A stretch of DNA of 64,000 nt from HGM04593 sp045634305 (GCA_045634305.1 JAZQZZ010000019.1:1-64000); one strand, 5' to 3'; numbered from the stretch's first letter, positions 41,974 to 51,787 are shown. Made by a program: numbers and translations. Notes: generated by a model not told the origin, from the sequence alone.

Positions 41974-44900
41974 TTATTTTGGCAAAGTAAACAATATTAC
42001 CACACCATCGACATCGGTACGCGCCTCCATGCGCAAACCATGACGGCCGGTATAATCCTCGTGCATGCGCACAATCTCTTTGGCAACAATATATTCCATT
42101 CCATGCAATTCGTTGCGCTCGCCTATATTGTAATGCGATGGAGTGAAGAGTTCGGCAACCTCATCGCTGGAGAGCGTGCGTCGGTTGTCCACAAGTTCCA
42201 TCCTGACACAATCATCGGCATCGGCAGCACGCAGCAGCAACGTTCCCTCTTCTCCAACCTTAAAGGCCGCGTCAATGAGCGCCTCAAAGAGATATTCAGC
42301 AAGAGTGGCATCAACCCTCACACTGGCATCGGTAGGCTCGCACACCACCTGAAGATTCAATTTGGTTTTCTTTGAACAACGTGCTGCATATCGCTTTGCA
42401 TTGTCAAACAGTTGACCGACAGCCATTGGAGAAAGTGAAAAACACAAAGTATCAAGTTCACGTTTTGCGCAGTTGGCAAGTATACCGAAAACCGAGTTGT
42501 AATAATCCATGAGTTCACCCATTGCAACAATGTTTCCGTTTCGGTCATCGACTGTCGCAAGCGCCTTTTGCGCAAGCTCCCTTACACGGCTGGGGTAATA
42601 TATCGTTTCGTGCTTTATAACCGACAGGCAGTTGTCCATAACCATATTCTGCACATGCAGGCGGTTCTCCTCGAACTTTATGCGTTCAGTTTCCTCCTCC
42701 ACCTCTTCCAATGAGGTATAACTGTTGGCAACACGTACCGTACGGTGATATGCTATGGAGGCCACAAAACGTGCTACCAGTTCAATGCTCACGGTCTCAT
42801 TCTCGCTCAAAGGACGTTCCGTTGCAAATTCAATTGCACCCACAAGTATCTCTTCGCCCGCCACAGTGGCATTGAGCGGCAATACACGCAACAGCGCGTC
42901 GGTTGAGACAAATGGAACACCATCATCGACAACACCATGCAGATAGACATCAGCTCTACCGCCAGCAAGCGGCGATGGAGCCGCAGCCGCTACACGACCG
43001 TCACGTAACAGCAGGGCTACGCGGTTCATGCACATCAGCTCTCCAAGAGAGCCATATATTTCATCGGCCATACTTTGCAACATCTCCTGCGGTGTGTTAT
43101 CGGTAGATACGGATACAAGTTCCAGAAGTTTCAGGTTTGTACTCTGCACAATATGTTCGTTGGCTTTACCAATGATTGCGTGTCGTATATATGCAATTAA
43201 AAGATATAGCAACAAGAACAAGACAATAAAGCACGATATTCCGATGAGTGCCTGTCGCAGGTTAAGTGCCAACCTTGCCTGTTCATAGCGGCGGGCAAAT
43301 GCTTTGTCCTCATCAACAAGACGGTACAGGGTTGAATAGACGTTGTTGTTGTAGCGGTATTCTGACCATCTTTGCAATGCCAGCGACGCCACAGCCAACT
43401 CATTACGGATATCGAGTATGTTGTAGAAGACATCCTCGGTCATCTGCTCCGCAAAGATCCCTTCACGCCACCACTTGAGTTCGGCCTGTGTATTACCATG
43501 CATGACGATTGTATCACCGCCACCGATTTCACTTTTATAGTAGCCATTCAACAGGGTAAAGGCCTTGCGTGCCTGGCGAAAGGCCTCGTCATAGTTTCCG
43601 TTAGTATTGCAGCTGTATACCGAATCGGCAATACTCCTTAAATCGGCAAATATATTCTCGCCTGCCAACATCTTGCACGGCAGCAACATGAACAGGATGA
43701 GAATGCAACGTACAACACCTTTGGGCAGACGGAAAGAGAAACGGCTGCCTACTCCCTTTTTACTCTCGATATTCATAGAACACACAGAGAATATAGCATC
43801 GGTCTTCTTGTATTTTTCAATAATACCCCTACAGTTCATCAGTCCAAAGCCCCCGCCTTTGCTCTTTGCCGGCAGATGTTCATTATCACGACCTATACTT
43901 GCCGCATCATAAACCTTTTCATTCAATATGCGGTCAATGTCACTCTGCGACATTCCGGCTCCGGTGTCGGTTACAGCCACCTCCACAAAATCGGTGCCCT
44001 CACAGCACTCCAAAGCGACACAGCCTCCTTGCGGAGTGAACTTTGCAGCATTGTCGACAAGTGTATTTATCATAAAAAGTGTGAGGGTTCTGTCGGCCTT
44101 CACCACCGGCGAACCATCACCTACGGTCAATGTTATGCCACGCGATTCAAACAACTGGCGGCTCTTTTCAATGATGGCAAACAAGCCGGCAAGCGAGAAA
44201 CTCTCGACCTGCAGGTTCATTTCGCCATGACGCATCTTAATCCAACGCTCAAGTATCACATTGAGATCATCAAGTTTCTCGGTCAACTCTGTAACGTAGG
44301 CCAACTTGCGTTCCACATCATCGGGCGCTGCGTTCTTCAATACACGCAATTCGTTGATAACGCGGTCAATATACGGGCGCATTGACATAACTGTTGACAC
44401 AGAAACACGTTTCAGCAGATTCTCACGTTTGTGTTCCTGTAGATAAACAGCGCATGCACTGCGCATCTCCTCGAGCCTCTCCTGTTCATCAACAATGTCG
44501 GCCAGGCGCATTCCTTCGCCCACCGCCACGGCGACATATGGGACAAGCATTTCAATAAGCGAATATTTTTCTGCTGTCAGCGGCAAAGCGGTTGTCAGAT
44601 ACATGGTATCACAACCGCCACCAATATATTTCGTTTCAAAATGATAGACGTTGGACGCACCCTCTTCTGCCGGTTCAAAAGAGAACTGCACATTGCCCGA
44701 GAACCCGGCAAGACTGCTATTGAGCAACGATGCAATGTGTGCACAGAGTTCATCCTTGCTTCCCACCTCCTGAGGCAGGGACGACAACAGGCGACGGCAT
44801 ACATCGGGCAGACGCTTGAGTTCCTTTGAATATGAATTTATGTATCTTCTCTTACGCCAATTGAAAACAACTATAACAAGCAGCAATGCCACAACGGCAC

Positions 44901-46188
44901 AAACCGCAACATTCAGCCACTTGTCGAGACGTAATATATCTGCTGTTGCGGTTGAGACATTGCTCTCAATCATCTTGTTCAAGCGCGTAGTACGCAACAG
45001 TTGCAGATAGCTTTCCCTATTGATGTCCGACGCGAATTTGTCACCCAACCCGGCATAGGCACAGCTTGCTTCGCGACGCACGCTCAGCAGACACTCGGGA
45101 ATATTGTACATATCAGCATCGGAGAACATTACCGGCTCAATCTCTATATCACACCGGTTCAGTTCATTTGCGGCAAAATCGGGTTCATCGGGGTAATAAC
45201 TTCTGTAATAGCCGTTTATCTCATCGAGCGCCGCAGACAACAGGAGCAATGCCCCATCGTAATCGCCACGTTGTGTAAGGCACGATGCCGAAACAGCCTG
45301 TGCCTCTATCATCATGTACTTGTCACCATAACGTCTGAAATCATCGGCTGCAGATACAGCCAACGTATATGGCACGTTGTCTACACTTCCGCTCAACAGC
45401 AATATATGGGCAAGATTGTCGGGCAGTTCGGCGAGCAAATTGCTGTTTTCACGCAAAAGAATTGCAAGCAGTAACTTGTAATTGGCTGTGAGCCATGTAT
45501 ATCCGCGACTCTCTGCACTATTGAGCCCCCTTGCAAGCAAATCAAGACGTTCACGTGCATCGTGGGCTGTATTTGCGAGTATCATTCTTGCATAGACCCT
45601 CAAGGCCGGGTCTGCACAGTTCTCAACACCGGCGCTAAGATAGACCAATGTCCTTTTTACATCGTCGAGCATGGAAAGATTTGCAAAATAGCAGACTGAG
45701 ACTATGCCGAACTCAATCTTGGCACGTTCAAAACGCGCCCTGTCACTTACCGAGAGGCGCTCTGCATCCTCATCAATGCGTTTGATTCTCTCCAAAGCCC
45801 CTGCACGGCAATCGAAGAAATCCCTGTTTCCCGACACGCGGTAACAGACAGTCATCAGTCCCACATCGGCAACAAGTTTTTCAATTTCGCAATCCGCCTC
45901 TGCCTGCACCTTACGGTAAAGCGAAACAGCCGATGCATAATCCATCTTCATGAGAGAGGAGTATGCTATGGCATTCGCAGCCACCATAGCAGTTTCGTGG
46001 CCGTTTGTCGAGAGGTTGGCAAGCCTTGTCGACAAACTATCAAGCAATGCAGCATCCCTGTAACGGGCATCGTAAACCTTCACAGAGAGCGTATCGACAC
46101 CCGCGACAGGGTCCGAGCCACAATTGTGCCCCATACAGGACATCAGTACGACACATAGGGACAATATGTAGAACCTAACGTTACGCAT
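41974..46188 (-). CDS. Fused double sensor kinase (DUF5112/DUF5113 type)
   Basis: 1404 residues. A lipobox-like signal (VLMSC, Cys18) precedes a TPR-rich periplasmic part (about 30-415). After TM1 (424-443) comes a GAF-like region and a kinase core with N-box Asn713 (LVDNAAKFT), G1 DTGAGM (741-746) and G2 GGGFGL (778-783), but at the dimerisation helix (SMRPYIDRVI, 602-611) no histidine. A second hydrophobic segment (825-842), periplasmic part, TM (980-1001) and GAF-like region lead to a second core with His1193 (IKHETIYYPS) but without N-box Asn (LIDAAFKV) or G-boxes (VDNRR, LHGMEY). I recall these Bacteroidales regions as DUF5112 and DUF5113. It is the first gene of an operon with its response regulator 6 bp downstream. 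Confidence 0.8.
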   Translation of the reverse strand: MRNVRFYILSLCVVLMSCMGHNCGSDPVAGVDTLSVKVYDARYRDAALLDSLSTRLANLSTNGHETAMVAANAIAYSSLMKMDYASAVSLYRKVQAEADCEIEKLVADVGLMTVCYRVSGNRDFFDCRAGALERIKRIDEDAERLSVSDRARFERAKIEFGIVSVCYFANLSMLDDVKRTLVYLSAGVENCADPALRVYARMILANTAHDARERLDLLARGLNSAESRGYTWLTANYKLLLAILLRENSNLLAELPDNLAHILLLSGSVDNVPYTLAVSAADDFRRYGDKYMMIEAQAVSASCLTQRGDYDGALLLLSAALDEINGYYRSYYPDEPDFAANELNRCDIEIEPVMFSDADMYNIPECLLSVRREASCAYAGLGDKFASDINRESYLQLLRTTRLNKMIESNVSTATADILRLDKWLNVAVCAVVALLLVIVVFNWRKRRYINSYSKELKRLPDVCRRLLSSLPQEVGSKDELCAHIASLLNSSLAGFSGNVQFSFEPAEEGASNVYHFETKYIGGGCDTMYLTTALPLTAEKYSLIEMLVPYVAVAVGEGMRLADIVDEQERLEEMRSACAVYLQEHKRENLLKRVSVSTVMSMRPYIDRVINELRVLKNAAPDDVERKLAYVTELTEKLDDLNVILERWIKMRHGEMNLQVESFSLAGLFAIIEKSRQLFESRGITLTVGDGSPVVKADRTLTLFMINTLVDNAAKFTPQGGCVALECCEGTDFVEVAVTDTGAGMSQSDIDRILNEKVYDAASIGRDNEHLPAKSKGGGFGLMNCRGIIEKYKKTDAIFSVCSMNIESKKGVGSRFSFRLPKGVVRCILILFMLLPCKMLAGENIFADLRSIADSVYSCNTNGNYDEAFRQARKAFTLLNGYYKSEIGGGDTIVMHGNTQAELKWWREGIFAEQMTEDVFYNILDIRNELAVASLALQRWSEYRYNNNVYSTLYRLVDEDKAFARRYEQARLALNLRQALIGISCFIVLFLLLYLLIAYIRHAIIGKANEHIVQSTNLKLLELVSVSTDNTPQEMLQSMADEIYGSLGELMCMNRVALLLRDGRVAAAAPSPLAGGRADVYLHGVVDDGVPFVSTDALLRVLPLNATVAGEEILVGAIEFATERPLSENETVSIELVARFVASIAYHRTVRVANSYTSLEEVEEETERIKFEENRLHVQNMVMDNCLSVIKHETIYYPSRVRELAQKALATVDDRNGNIVAMGELMDYYNSVFGILANCAKRELDTLCFSLSPMAVGQLFDNAKRYAARCSKKTKLNLQVVCEPTDASVRVDATLAEYLFEALIDAAFKVGEEGTLLLRAADADDCVRMELVDNRRTLSSDEVAELFTPSHYNIGERNELHGMEYIVAKEIVRMHEDYTGRHGLRMEARTDVDGVVILFTLPK

Positions 46189-46220
46189 TGTTTATACAGG
46201 CATTATTGCATTATCAATTA

Positions 46221-46228
46221 CAAATTTA
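46221..46228 (-). promoter_or_regulatory. Possible -7 element of the double-kinase operon
   Basis: TAAATTTG on the minus strand, 33 bp before the start codon. No good -33 was found at the right distance. Confidence 0.3.
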
Positions 46229-46261
46229 ATAATTTATTTGGAGATATGGTATTCTACATAA

Positions 46262-46293
46262 AAAATAACGCTGTGAGACATTGCCCACAGCGT
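46262..46293 (-). terminator. Intrinsic terminator of the xus operon
   Basis: Stem ACGCTGTG/CACAGCGT (46268-46275, 46286-46293) followed on the minus strand by a T-rich tail. It lies 20 bp after the xusC-like stop codon. Confidence 0.75.
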
Positions 46294-46313
46294 CAAAGTT
46301 TCTTATCCCGGCA

Positions 46314-47705
46314 TTATTGTTGCTTGTTTTTATTCTTGCCATAGAGGCGTTTTATCCATAGATAGTAACCTGTAAGTGGCAATGTCGCACCAAGCAGGGC
46401 TGCAAGGAAATAGAGTACGCGGGCAAGCAGACCGCCCCATGAGCCTGTGTGCAACGAGTAGAACCAACCCGACAGTTTTCCTTTGCGTGCCGAATCCTTA
46501 TATAGTTCGACAGAGGTTATTGCACCGCTGTCTTTATCGAACATATACTTGTCGGCCGCGCGCATATTTCCATACTTGGACACCTTGACTGAGACTGTTC
46601 CTGCCGACACTGTAATTGTCTCGAAATGCGGCACCATGGCCACAACGTTCTCATAGGCCTTTTGCCAACTGTCGAAGCCCGTAGCCTGCGGCGCAGTAAC
46701 CAACGAAGTGGCACCGCTATTGCCGTCGGTCATGGCAGTTGCACTGCTCTGTGCATCGACAGCTGTTGCAGCCGTAATACCATCAATCTCTGCAACAGAA
46801 ACAGCAGACTCGGCATCGACATATTTGGTATCGGCGACATTTGTGGCAGTTGTTACGGCATCGACATTCCACCGTTCCATTCCACTCTGTCCGACAGCTG
46901 TGTTTTTGTTCTCTGCACTGTTCACACAGACAGGCAATGTACAATCCCTGCAGCTACCGGGGCAGACAGGAGTCTCAACACGCGTGGGAGACTTTCTTTC
47001 CACCACAGTTGTTTCCTTGGGCTCACCTGCACCAAACAGAGCATATGCACCGTTCCTGTACCACTCGAATGACCATGTCAGACCTGTCAATGCCATCACA
47101 AGCAACAGCAACAAGGTATAGAAACCACCGGCAACGTGAAGGTCATACCAGAAACGGTTCTTGCCTTTTCTAAAAGTTATCTGCAGACGGTTCTTCAGCA
47201 TCTTGCGGTTACGCGGCCACCATATTACAAGGCCTGTCAACAATATCACCACAAAGGCAATAGTGCTTGCGCCCACAATAATCTTGCCCCAAAATACCTT
47301 GCCCTCACCGGGATTGCTGTCCATGAGCCAACGGTGCAGGCGGAATACTGTACGGAAGAACGGCAGACGCTCATCCTTGCCAATCACTTCACCTGTGTAT
47401 TGGTTTACATAGACTGCAGCCTTCTTTGGTTTTGAAAGGTTTACCTTGTAAGCCTCATCGGGAGAAGATGAAACGACAACACCCTTGACATCGACATCGG
47501 CAGGCAATGTCGCATCCACCTTGTCGGCAATTACACTCACGGGCAACGGTTCACCCACTGGAGTGACAGCCGTAATATCGCCAACGCACAATGCGGTAAT
47601 CTCCTTTTCAAACACCAGCAATGCACCGGTGAAACAGGTAATTGTTATTACAATACCGAATGGCACCGACACCCACAGGTGGAATTTACGAAAGAAATTT
47701 CTCAT
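46314..47705 (-). CDS. xusC: PepSY-domain membrane protein (XusC-like) with a cysteine-bearing insertion
   Basis: 463 residues. The PepSY-TM family order is visible: TM1 (11-32), PepSY domain (about 50-110), TM2 (140-163), TM3 (190-212), second PepSY region (about 345-400) and TM4 (428-450). Conserved His residues sit at FRLHRW (124), DLHVAGG (190) and SLHTGSW (419), as in related membrane reductases. Between TM3 and the second PepSY part is an extra segment of about 115 residues (228-343): Cys248, 252, 255 and 260 in CPGSCRDCTLPVC, then a low-complexity Ala/Thr/Ser/Val stretch. It follows the XusA and XusB-like genes, so it should be the inner-membrane partner that handles imported iron-siderophore. 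The insertion's purpose is unknown. Confidence 0.78.
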   Translation of the reverse strand: MRNFFRKFHLWVSVPFGIVITITCFTGALLVFEKEITALCVGDITAVTPVGEPLPVSVIADKVDATLPADVDVKGVVVSSSPDEAYKVNLSKPKKAAVYVNQYTGEVIGKDERLPFFRTVFRLHRWLMDSNPGEGKVFWGKIIVGASTIAFVVILLTGLVIWWPRNRKMLKNRLQITFRKGKNRFWYDLHVAGGFYTLLLLLVMALTGLTWSFEWYRNGAYALFGAGEPKETTVVERKSPTRVETPVCPGSCRDCTLPVCVNSAENKNTAVGQSGMERWNVDAVTTATNVADTKYVDAESAVSVAEIDGITAATAVDAQSSATAMTDGNSGATSLVTAPQATGFDSWQKAYENVVAMVPHFETITVSAGTVSVKVSKYGNMRAADKYMFDKDSGAITSVELYKDSARKGKLSGWFYSLHTGSWGGLLARVLYFLAALLGATLPLTGYYLWIKRLYGKNKNKQQ

Positions 47706-47772
47706 CTATCTTATTCTTTATCTATATAACGTCCATTTCCGCAAAGATATCATATTTTTCCATTACCCGATA

Positions 47773-49161
47773 CTATTGGGGAAACAATTTGCCGATGCCG
47801 TCAAGTGACGTAACCTCAAAGACCGCACCTTTGACAGCTGTAGCATCCGAAGGGTCTATCCTGTATATCGCAGGATAGCCGTCGGTAACAGTCACCGGCA
47901 TATATGCATAACCATTCTCCATGTAAGGAGTCTTTCCGAAAGCCGACAATGTCTGTGGCAACCCTTCAACAAACCTGAATGTCGCATCATTTACATTGAA
48001 TATTGCAAGACTCAAGGCTGTGGGCGCGCTATTGCTTGGAACAAGAGGTGCATCATACATCTGCAACAGGAAATTGCCGTCGCCCACATACCATGAACGC
48101 AGGAACGAGCGACCGCCCGACAGAGCCTCTATATTCACATAATAATCGTTGTCGAACACCTCTTCGCCCGACTTTATGCGCACAACACCGGCAGGCAGCA
48201 CTGTACGTTGGTTCTCGTCAGTCATGGTCTTTGCATATGAAGGCGAGAAGAGATAGACATCGCCATTCTCGGTTGCCCAAATCATCTGGTAATACTGTGA
48301 TTTGAAACGGCCTGACGCATAACTTATCCTGTCGGTTGTAATCACTTTTTTTGTTGAAAGAGTCTCGTTGTCAAAAATTGCCACGTGGCACTCATTGGGG
48401 TACTGTGTCCACTGCAGTTCGCCCTTCTTGTAGGAACTGCTGTTTGTACCGCCATCCTCGGTCTTCACAAGATGGGGGTATTTCACCCACTTGCCACCGT
48501 CAGCAGCGGCTCCATATTGACTCAGTCCCATTGGCACAACAGCTGCAAACAGTTTTTCACCACGCTGCTGGAAGCCCGACAGAGTGACATACTCGCCATT
48601 ACCGAGAAAATTCTCGGACAGATACTCCTCGCTCGCCTCACTCGAGCGGTAGGTCTCTGCCTTTGTGTCAAGATAAGAAACAAGGAACATTTTGGGTAGG
48701 AAGCCATTCTCGTCGGCCCACTCCTCGGCACCATTGCCGGTTGATGTTGTAAGTATATAGTTATCATACATGCCATAGGTTGTAAAGCGGTTCACGGCAT
48801 ACTCTCTGTCACGCGCAATGATGTTGTAATCCTTGTCCAGGACATACGAACGGGTCAAGCCGGCATTGCCCTGATTATAGGCAAGACCATATAGATATTC
48901 TGTACCGTGAAACACCCAATACGTAGCCTCATCGGTCACAGTACCGTTGTTGACCGGGGATATTGTGCCCTCGTCGAGTGAGGCGGCTGTGAGCAGCACC
49001 GGGGTGCTGTTGTTCGACATTGTAACGGTTGCTGCAATGACATAGGGTCTTGCACCGCCCGAGGGAGGTGTGATATCACCATCATTTTCATTGCTACAAG
49101 AGGTAAAAAGTGTTGTTGCAAGCAACACTGCAAGTGATGTTTTTGTAATAAATCTATTCAT
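47773..49161 (-). CDS. xusB: DUF4374-type siderophore-binding surface lipoprotein (XusB-like)
   Basis: 462 residues. A signal with lipobox FTSC (Cys22) is followed by a propeller-like body with repeated short strands (GTEYLYGLAYNQGNAG, RSYVLDKDYNIIARDREY, GDGNFLLQMYDAPL, NVNDATFRFVEGLP). The size and pattern match DUF4374. In Bacteroides thetaiotaomicron XusB is the surface lipoprotein that captures enterobactin-type siderophores made by other bacteria. The gene lies between a TonB receptor (22 bp) and a PepSY protein (67 bp), the same order as xusABC. The exact siderophore is not determined. Confidence 0.82.
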   Translation of the reverse strand: MNRFITKTSLAVLLATTLFTSCSNENDGDITPPSGGARPYVIAATVTMSNNSTPVLLTAASLDEGTISPVNNGTVTDEATYWVFHGTEYLYGLAYNQGNAGLTRSYVLDKDYNIIARDREYAVNRFTTYGMYDNYILTTSTGNGAEEWADENGFLPKMFLVSYLDTKAETYRSSEASEEYLSENFLGNGEYVTLSGFQQRGEKLFAAVVPMGLSQYGAAADGGKWVKYPHLVKTEDGGTNSSSYKKGELQWTQYPNECHVAIFDNETLSTKKVITTDRISYASGRFKSQYYQMIWATENGDVYLFSPSYAKTMTDENQRTVLPAGVVRIKSGEEVFDNDYYVNIEALSGGRSFLRSWYVGDGNFLLQMYDAPLVPSNSAPTALSLAIFNVNDATFRFVEGLPQTLSAFGKTPYMENGYAYMPVTVTDGYPAIYRIDPSDATAVKGAVFEVTSLDGIGKLFPQ

Positions 49162-49183
49162 ATAATTAAGTTTTATAAATTAA

Positions 49184-51571
49184 TCATTTCCCCAATTTAA
49201 CACGGAACTTTGCATAAAAAGCACGGCCGGGTTTCTGCAGGCTGAAATTGTCATACAGGCGCTCGTCGGTCACGTTCCTGCACTCAAGCGCTATATTGTA
49301 ACGCCCGCTCTTCAATGAATACACAAGTGAGATATTATGCGACAGTTGGTCAGGGACTATATAATCACCGTTGTTGGAACCAATCCTTGCCGAATAGTAG
49401 CTGAACTCCTGCACATACTGCCCATCGTAGGTAAATGTGAGCAGATTATCCTTGCCTCCAAGCCCATGCCAGTAGAGCGTCACATCAAAATCGGCAAACA
49501 TTGACGGCAGATTGGGCATTTTCCCGCCATAACCAAGATTAGGCACAGAACTGCCAATGGCAGTCTTCATATTGTCGAGTACTCTCATATCGGTGAAGTT
49601 GCCACCTATTGAGAGCAACTTGTCCCAAGTGTAGCGCAGTGTGACATTATACCCTTTTGTGAGCACCTTTCCATAATTTATATATGTAGCAGCAGACTTG
49701 CCACCGCTGAGGTCGACAATATTACGTTGTATGTAATCGCGCGTATCGCGAAGAACCAGCCCGGCCTCGGCAAAAAACCCGTGCTGAGCGAACTTGCCAT
49801 TGTAACCCACATTCAAATTGACATTGTGGCTTCTCTCCGGCCTCAGCCCGAACTCACCCTGCTCCAAGTCCTCGTCTCCGAACATCTCCTCAATGGTTGG
49901 CATACGGCATGCCTTTTCGTAGGATAGCTTGACCTGTAATTGAGGCAAGATGAAATATGTTCCTGCAGCTCCATAGCCAACAGCATCCATTGCACGCGTA
50001 TCGCGCACATACTCATCGGCATTGCTTGTTGTTGCCACAGGCCCCTGGACAAAAACATTATAATATTTACCGAAAGCGGTTATGTTCCACCTCTCGGACG
50101 GTGTAAGCCGATAGGAAAGGCCTACGATATTCTTACGTGTGAGTTTATCAATGGGATCCTCAACCACCTGTGGAAGCAGCAGCGATGTATTGCTGCGCCT
50201 GAATGCACTGAAAAGATAGTTCAGCGTAAACAGATGCCTGTGAGAAATACCTGGTGAATAGTTGATGTTTGCCGCCAGATTCCAGTTCTCATTATTTGAC
50301 TGCAGATGCTGCAACGACTGCTCGCCCCGGCCGTTTAACTTTTTTGTCTCACCGAACCAATTATATTTACAGGAAGCTGTGTCGATATTTGTAGAGACAT
50401 TACAATTATAGTTGAGCGATGCCGAGAGATCGAGACCATTGAGCAGCAAGTTTCGCTTGCCATACTCCAAAGAGGGCATGAGAGAGTGGCTCCTGCGGTG
50501 CTTTTGACCATAAACAATCTCCTGGCGCACACCGGTCTGCACCTCTTTATACATATTTGAAAGCCCAAGTCCCAGCATCAGGCGGTCGGCCCAACTTTTG
50601 CCGACAACACCCACCTTGAATGTTGCCGCTTCGTTGTGATAGGTATCATTGAAACGCTCGACGCTGTATAGTTTTTTCTTTTCAATGCTGCCTGTCTCAA
50701 AATCCTCAACCGGGGCATTTATGGTATAGTTGTTGTCGGAGTAGTTCTGGAAGATATTGAGTTCATACTTCAAACCATTGCGGTGTACCTTGCCGAAGTT
50801 TATAAAGGACTTGTGGGTATTGAACGAACCATAAGAGTAGGATGCATCAAGGTTCCACCCCTCCCGGACACTGTTGGTCACAATATTCACCACGCCGCCC
50901 ATGGCATCGGCACCGAACTGAACCGGCACCACACCGCGATAGACCTCAATCCTCTGGGCAAGATTCACCGGGATATTGTTAAGGCCGAACGATGCGCCGA
51001 CGCCCTCCTGTGGTACACCGTCAATGAAAATCTTTATGTGCTTACCGCTGAAACCGTCGAGCATAAGATTGATTCCCGAACCCTCACCGCCCGACTCGCG
51101 CAACCTGACACCCGGTGATTTTGACAGAATGTCACTGAGGTTGCCAGTGCTGTTTTGAAACTCCTTTGTATCGAGTGCAACAACGTTATAGGCCGAATTC
51201 CTGAGGCTGGAGACCCCCGAAGAGGCTTCCGTCACCACTACATCGTCAAGCAGTTGTTCCGATGACAACAGTTCAACATTATACTCCAATTGAAGTTTTT
51301 CATCGGCATATACCTCTTTGCGCACCGGCTCATATCCCATGGCCGTAAAGACAAGCACATGGCGCCCCAACGGCAATTCAAGTTCATAATCGCCGTTGTC
51401 ATTGGAATAGGTCCCGAATTTGCCTCCTTCAACACCAACTGCGGCAAAGGGTACAGCACCCTCGCCCCTTGCAGTTACCTTGCCATACAATTTTAGATTA
51501 TTGGCAACCGAAGGCAATGCAGACATCGCCATTATTGCAATAGTGAATACCAAGTGTAAAAATCTGTTCAT
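49184..51571 (-). CDS. xusA: TonB-dependent siderophore receptor (XusA-like)
   Basis: 795 residues from MNRFLHLVFTIA. A signal peptide (end near SVAN) precedes a carboxypeptidase-regulatory-like domain (LYGKVTARGEGAVPFAAVGV), then the plug (LSDILSKSPGVRLRESGGEG, GVPQEGVGASFGLNNIPVN) and a barrel of about 550 residues ending RAFYAKFRVKLGK. It is shorter than SusC receptors and has no SusD partner. Its neighbours, a DUF4374 lipoprotein and a PepSY protein, define the Xus xenosiderophore system. It should import iron-loaded siderophores of other bacteria. A promoter element TAATTTTG lies at 51592-51599. The longer frame to 51622 overlaps that promoter and was rejected. Confidence 0.85.
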   Translation of the reverse strand: MNRFLHLVFTIAIMAMSALPSVANNLKLYGKVTARGEGAVPFAAVGVEGGKFGTYSNDNGDYELELPLGRHVLVFTAMGYEPVRKEVYADEKLQLEYNVELLSSEQLLDDVVVTEASSGVSSLRNSAYNVVALDTKEFQNSTGNLSDILSKSPGVRLRESGGEGSGINLMLDGFSGKHIKIFIDGVPQEGVGASFGLNNIPVNLAQRIEVYRGVVPVQFGADAMGGVVNIVTNSVREGWNLDASYSYGSFNTHKSFINFGKVHRNGLKYELNIFQNYSDNNYTINAPVEDFETGSIEKKKLYSVERFNDTYHNEAATFKVGVVGKSWADRLMLGLGLSNMYKEVQTGVRQEIVYGQKHRRSHSLMPSLEYGKRNLLLNGLDLSASLNYNCNVSTNIDTASCKYNWFGETKKLNGRGEQSLQHLQSNNENWNLAANINYSPGISHRHLFTLNYLFSAFRRSNTSLLLPQVVEDPIDKLTRKNIVGLSYRLTPSERWNITAFGKYYNVFVQGPVATTSNADEYVRDTRAMDAVGYGAAGTYFILPQLQVKLSYEKACRMPTIEEMFGDEDLEQGEFGLRPERSHNVNLNVGYNGKFAQHGFFAEAGLVLRDTRDYIQRNIVDLSGGKSAATYINYGKVLTKGYNVTLRYTWDKLLSIGGNFTDMRVLDNMKTAIGSSVPNLGYGGKMPNLPSMFADFDVTLYWHGLGGKDNLLTFTYDGQYVQEFSYYSARIGSNNGDYIVPDQLSHNISLVYSLKSGRYNIALECRNVTDERLYDNFSLQKPGRAFYAKFRVKLGK

Positions 51572-51591
51572 CCCGTATTTTTTATCTGTTG

Positions 51592-51599
51592 CAAAATTA
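51592..51599 (-). promoter_or_regulatory. -7 element of the xus operon
   Basis: TAATTTTG on the minus strand, about 21 bp before the start codon of xusA. The -33 is not clear and no Fur-like box was recognised. Confidence 0.4.
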
Positions 51600-51722
51600 C
51601 TGATATTGATGAACGGACTCAATTACAAGAAATAACGAAAACTACAACATGCAATAACGCTTGCTTGTTAACAATAAATCACTATTGGAAGATGCAGAAG
51701 GTAGATACAAATGACTAACAAT

Positions 51723-51762
51723 AAAAAAAAACAGAGACCATTCCTCAACGGGACAGTCTCTG
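51723..51762 (-). terminator. Intrinsic terminator of the TraB/GumN gene
   Basis: Stem CAGAGAC/GTCTCTG (51732-51738, 51756-51762) with partial inner pairing, followed by nine U on the minus strand. Confidence 0.75.
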
Positions 51763-51787
51763 ATAAACATGATAAACAATAGTTATT

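Noticed and set aside
51572..51622. N-terminal extension of the XusA-like receptor
   Set aside because: Overlaps the -7 element at 51592-51599; the signal peptide starts at the ATG at 51569-51571.
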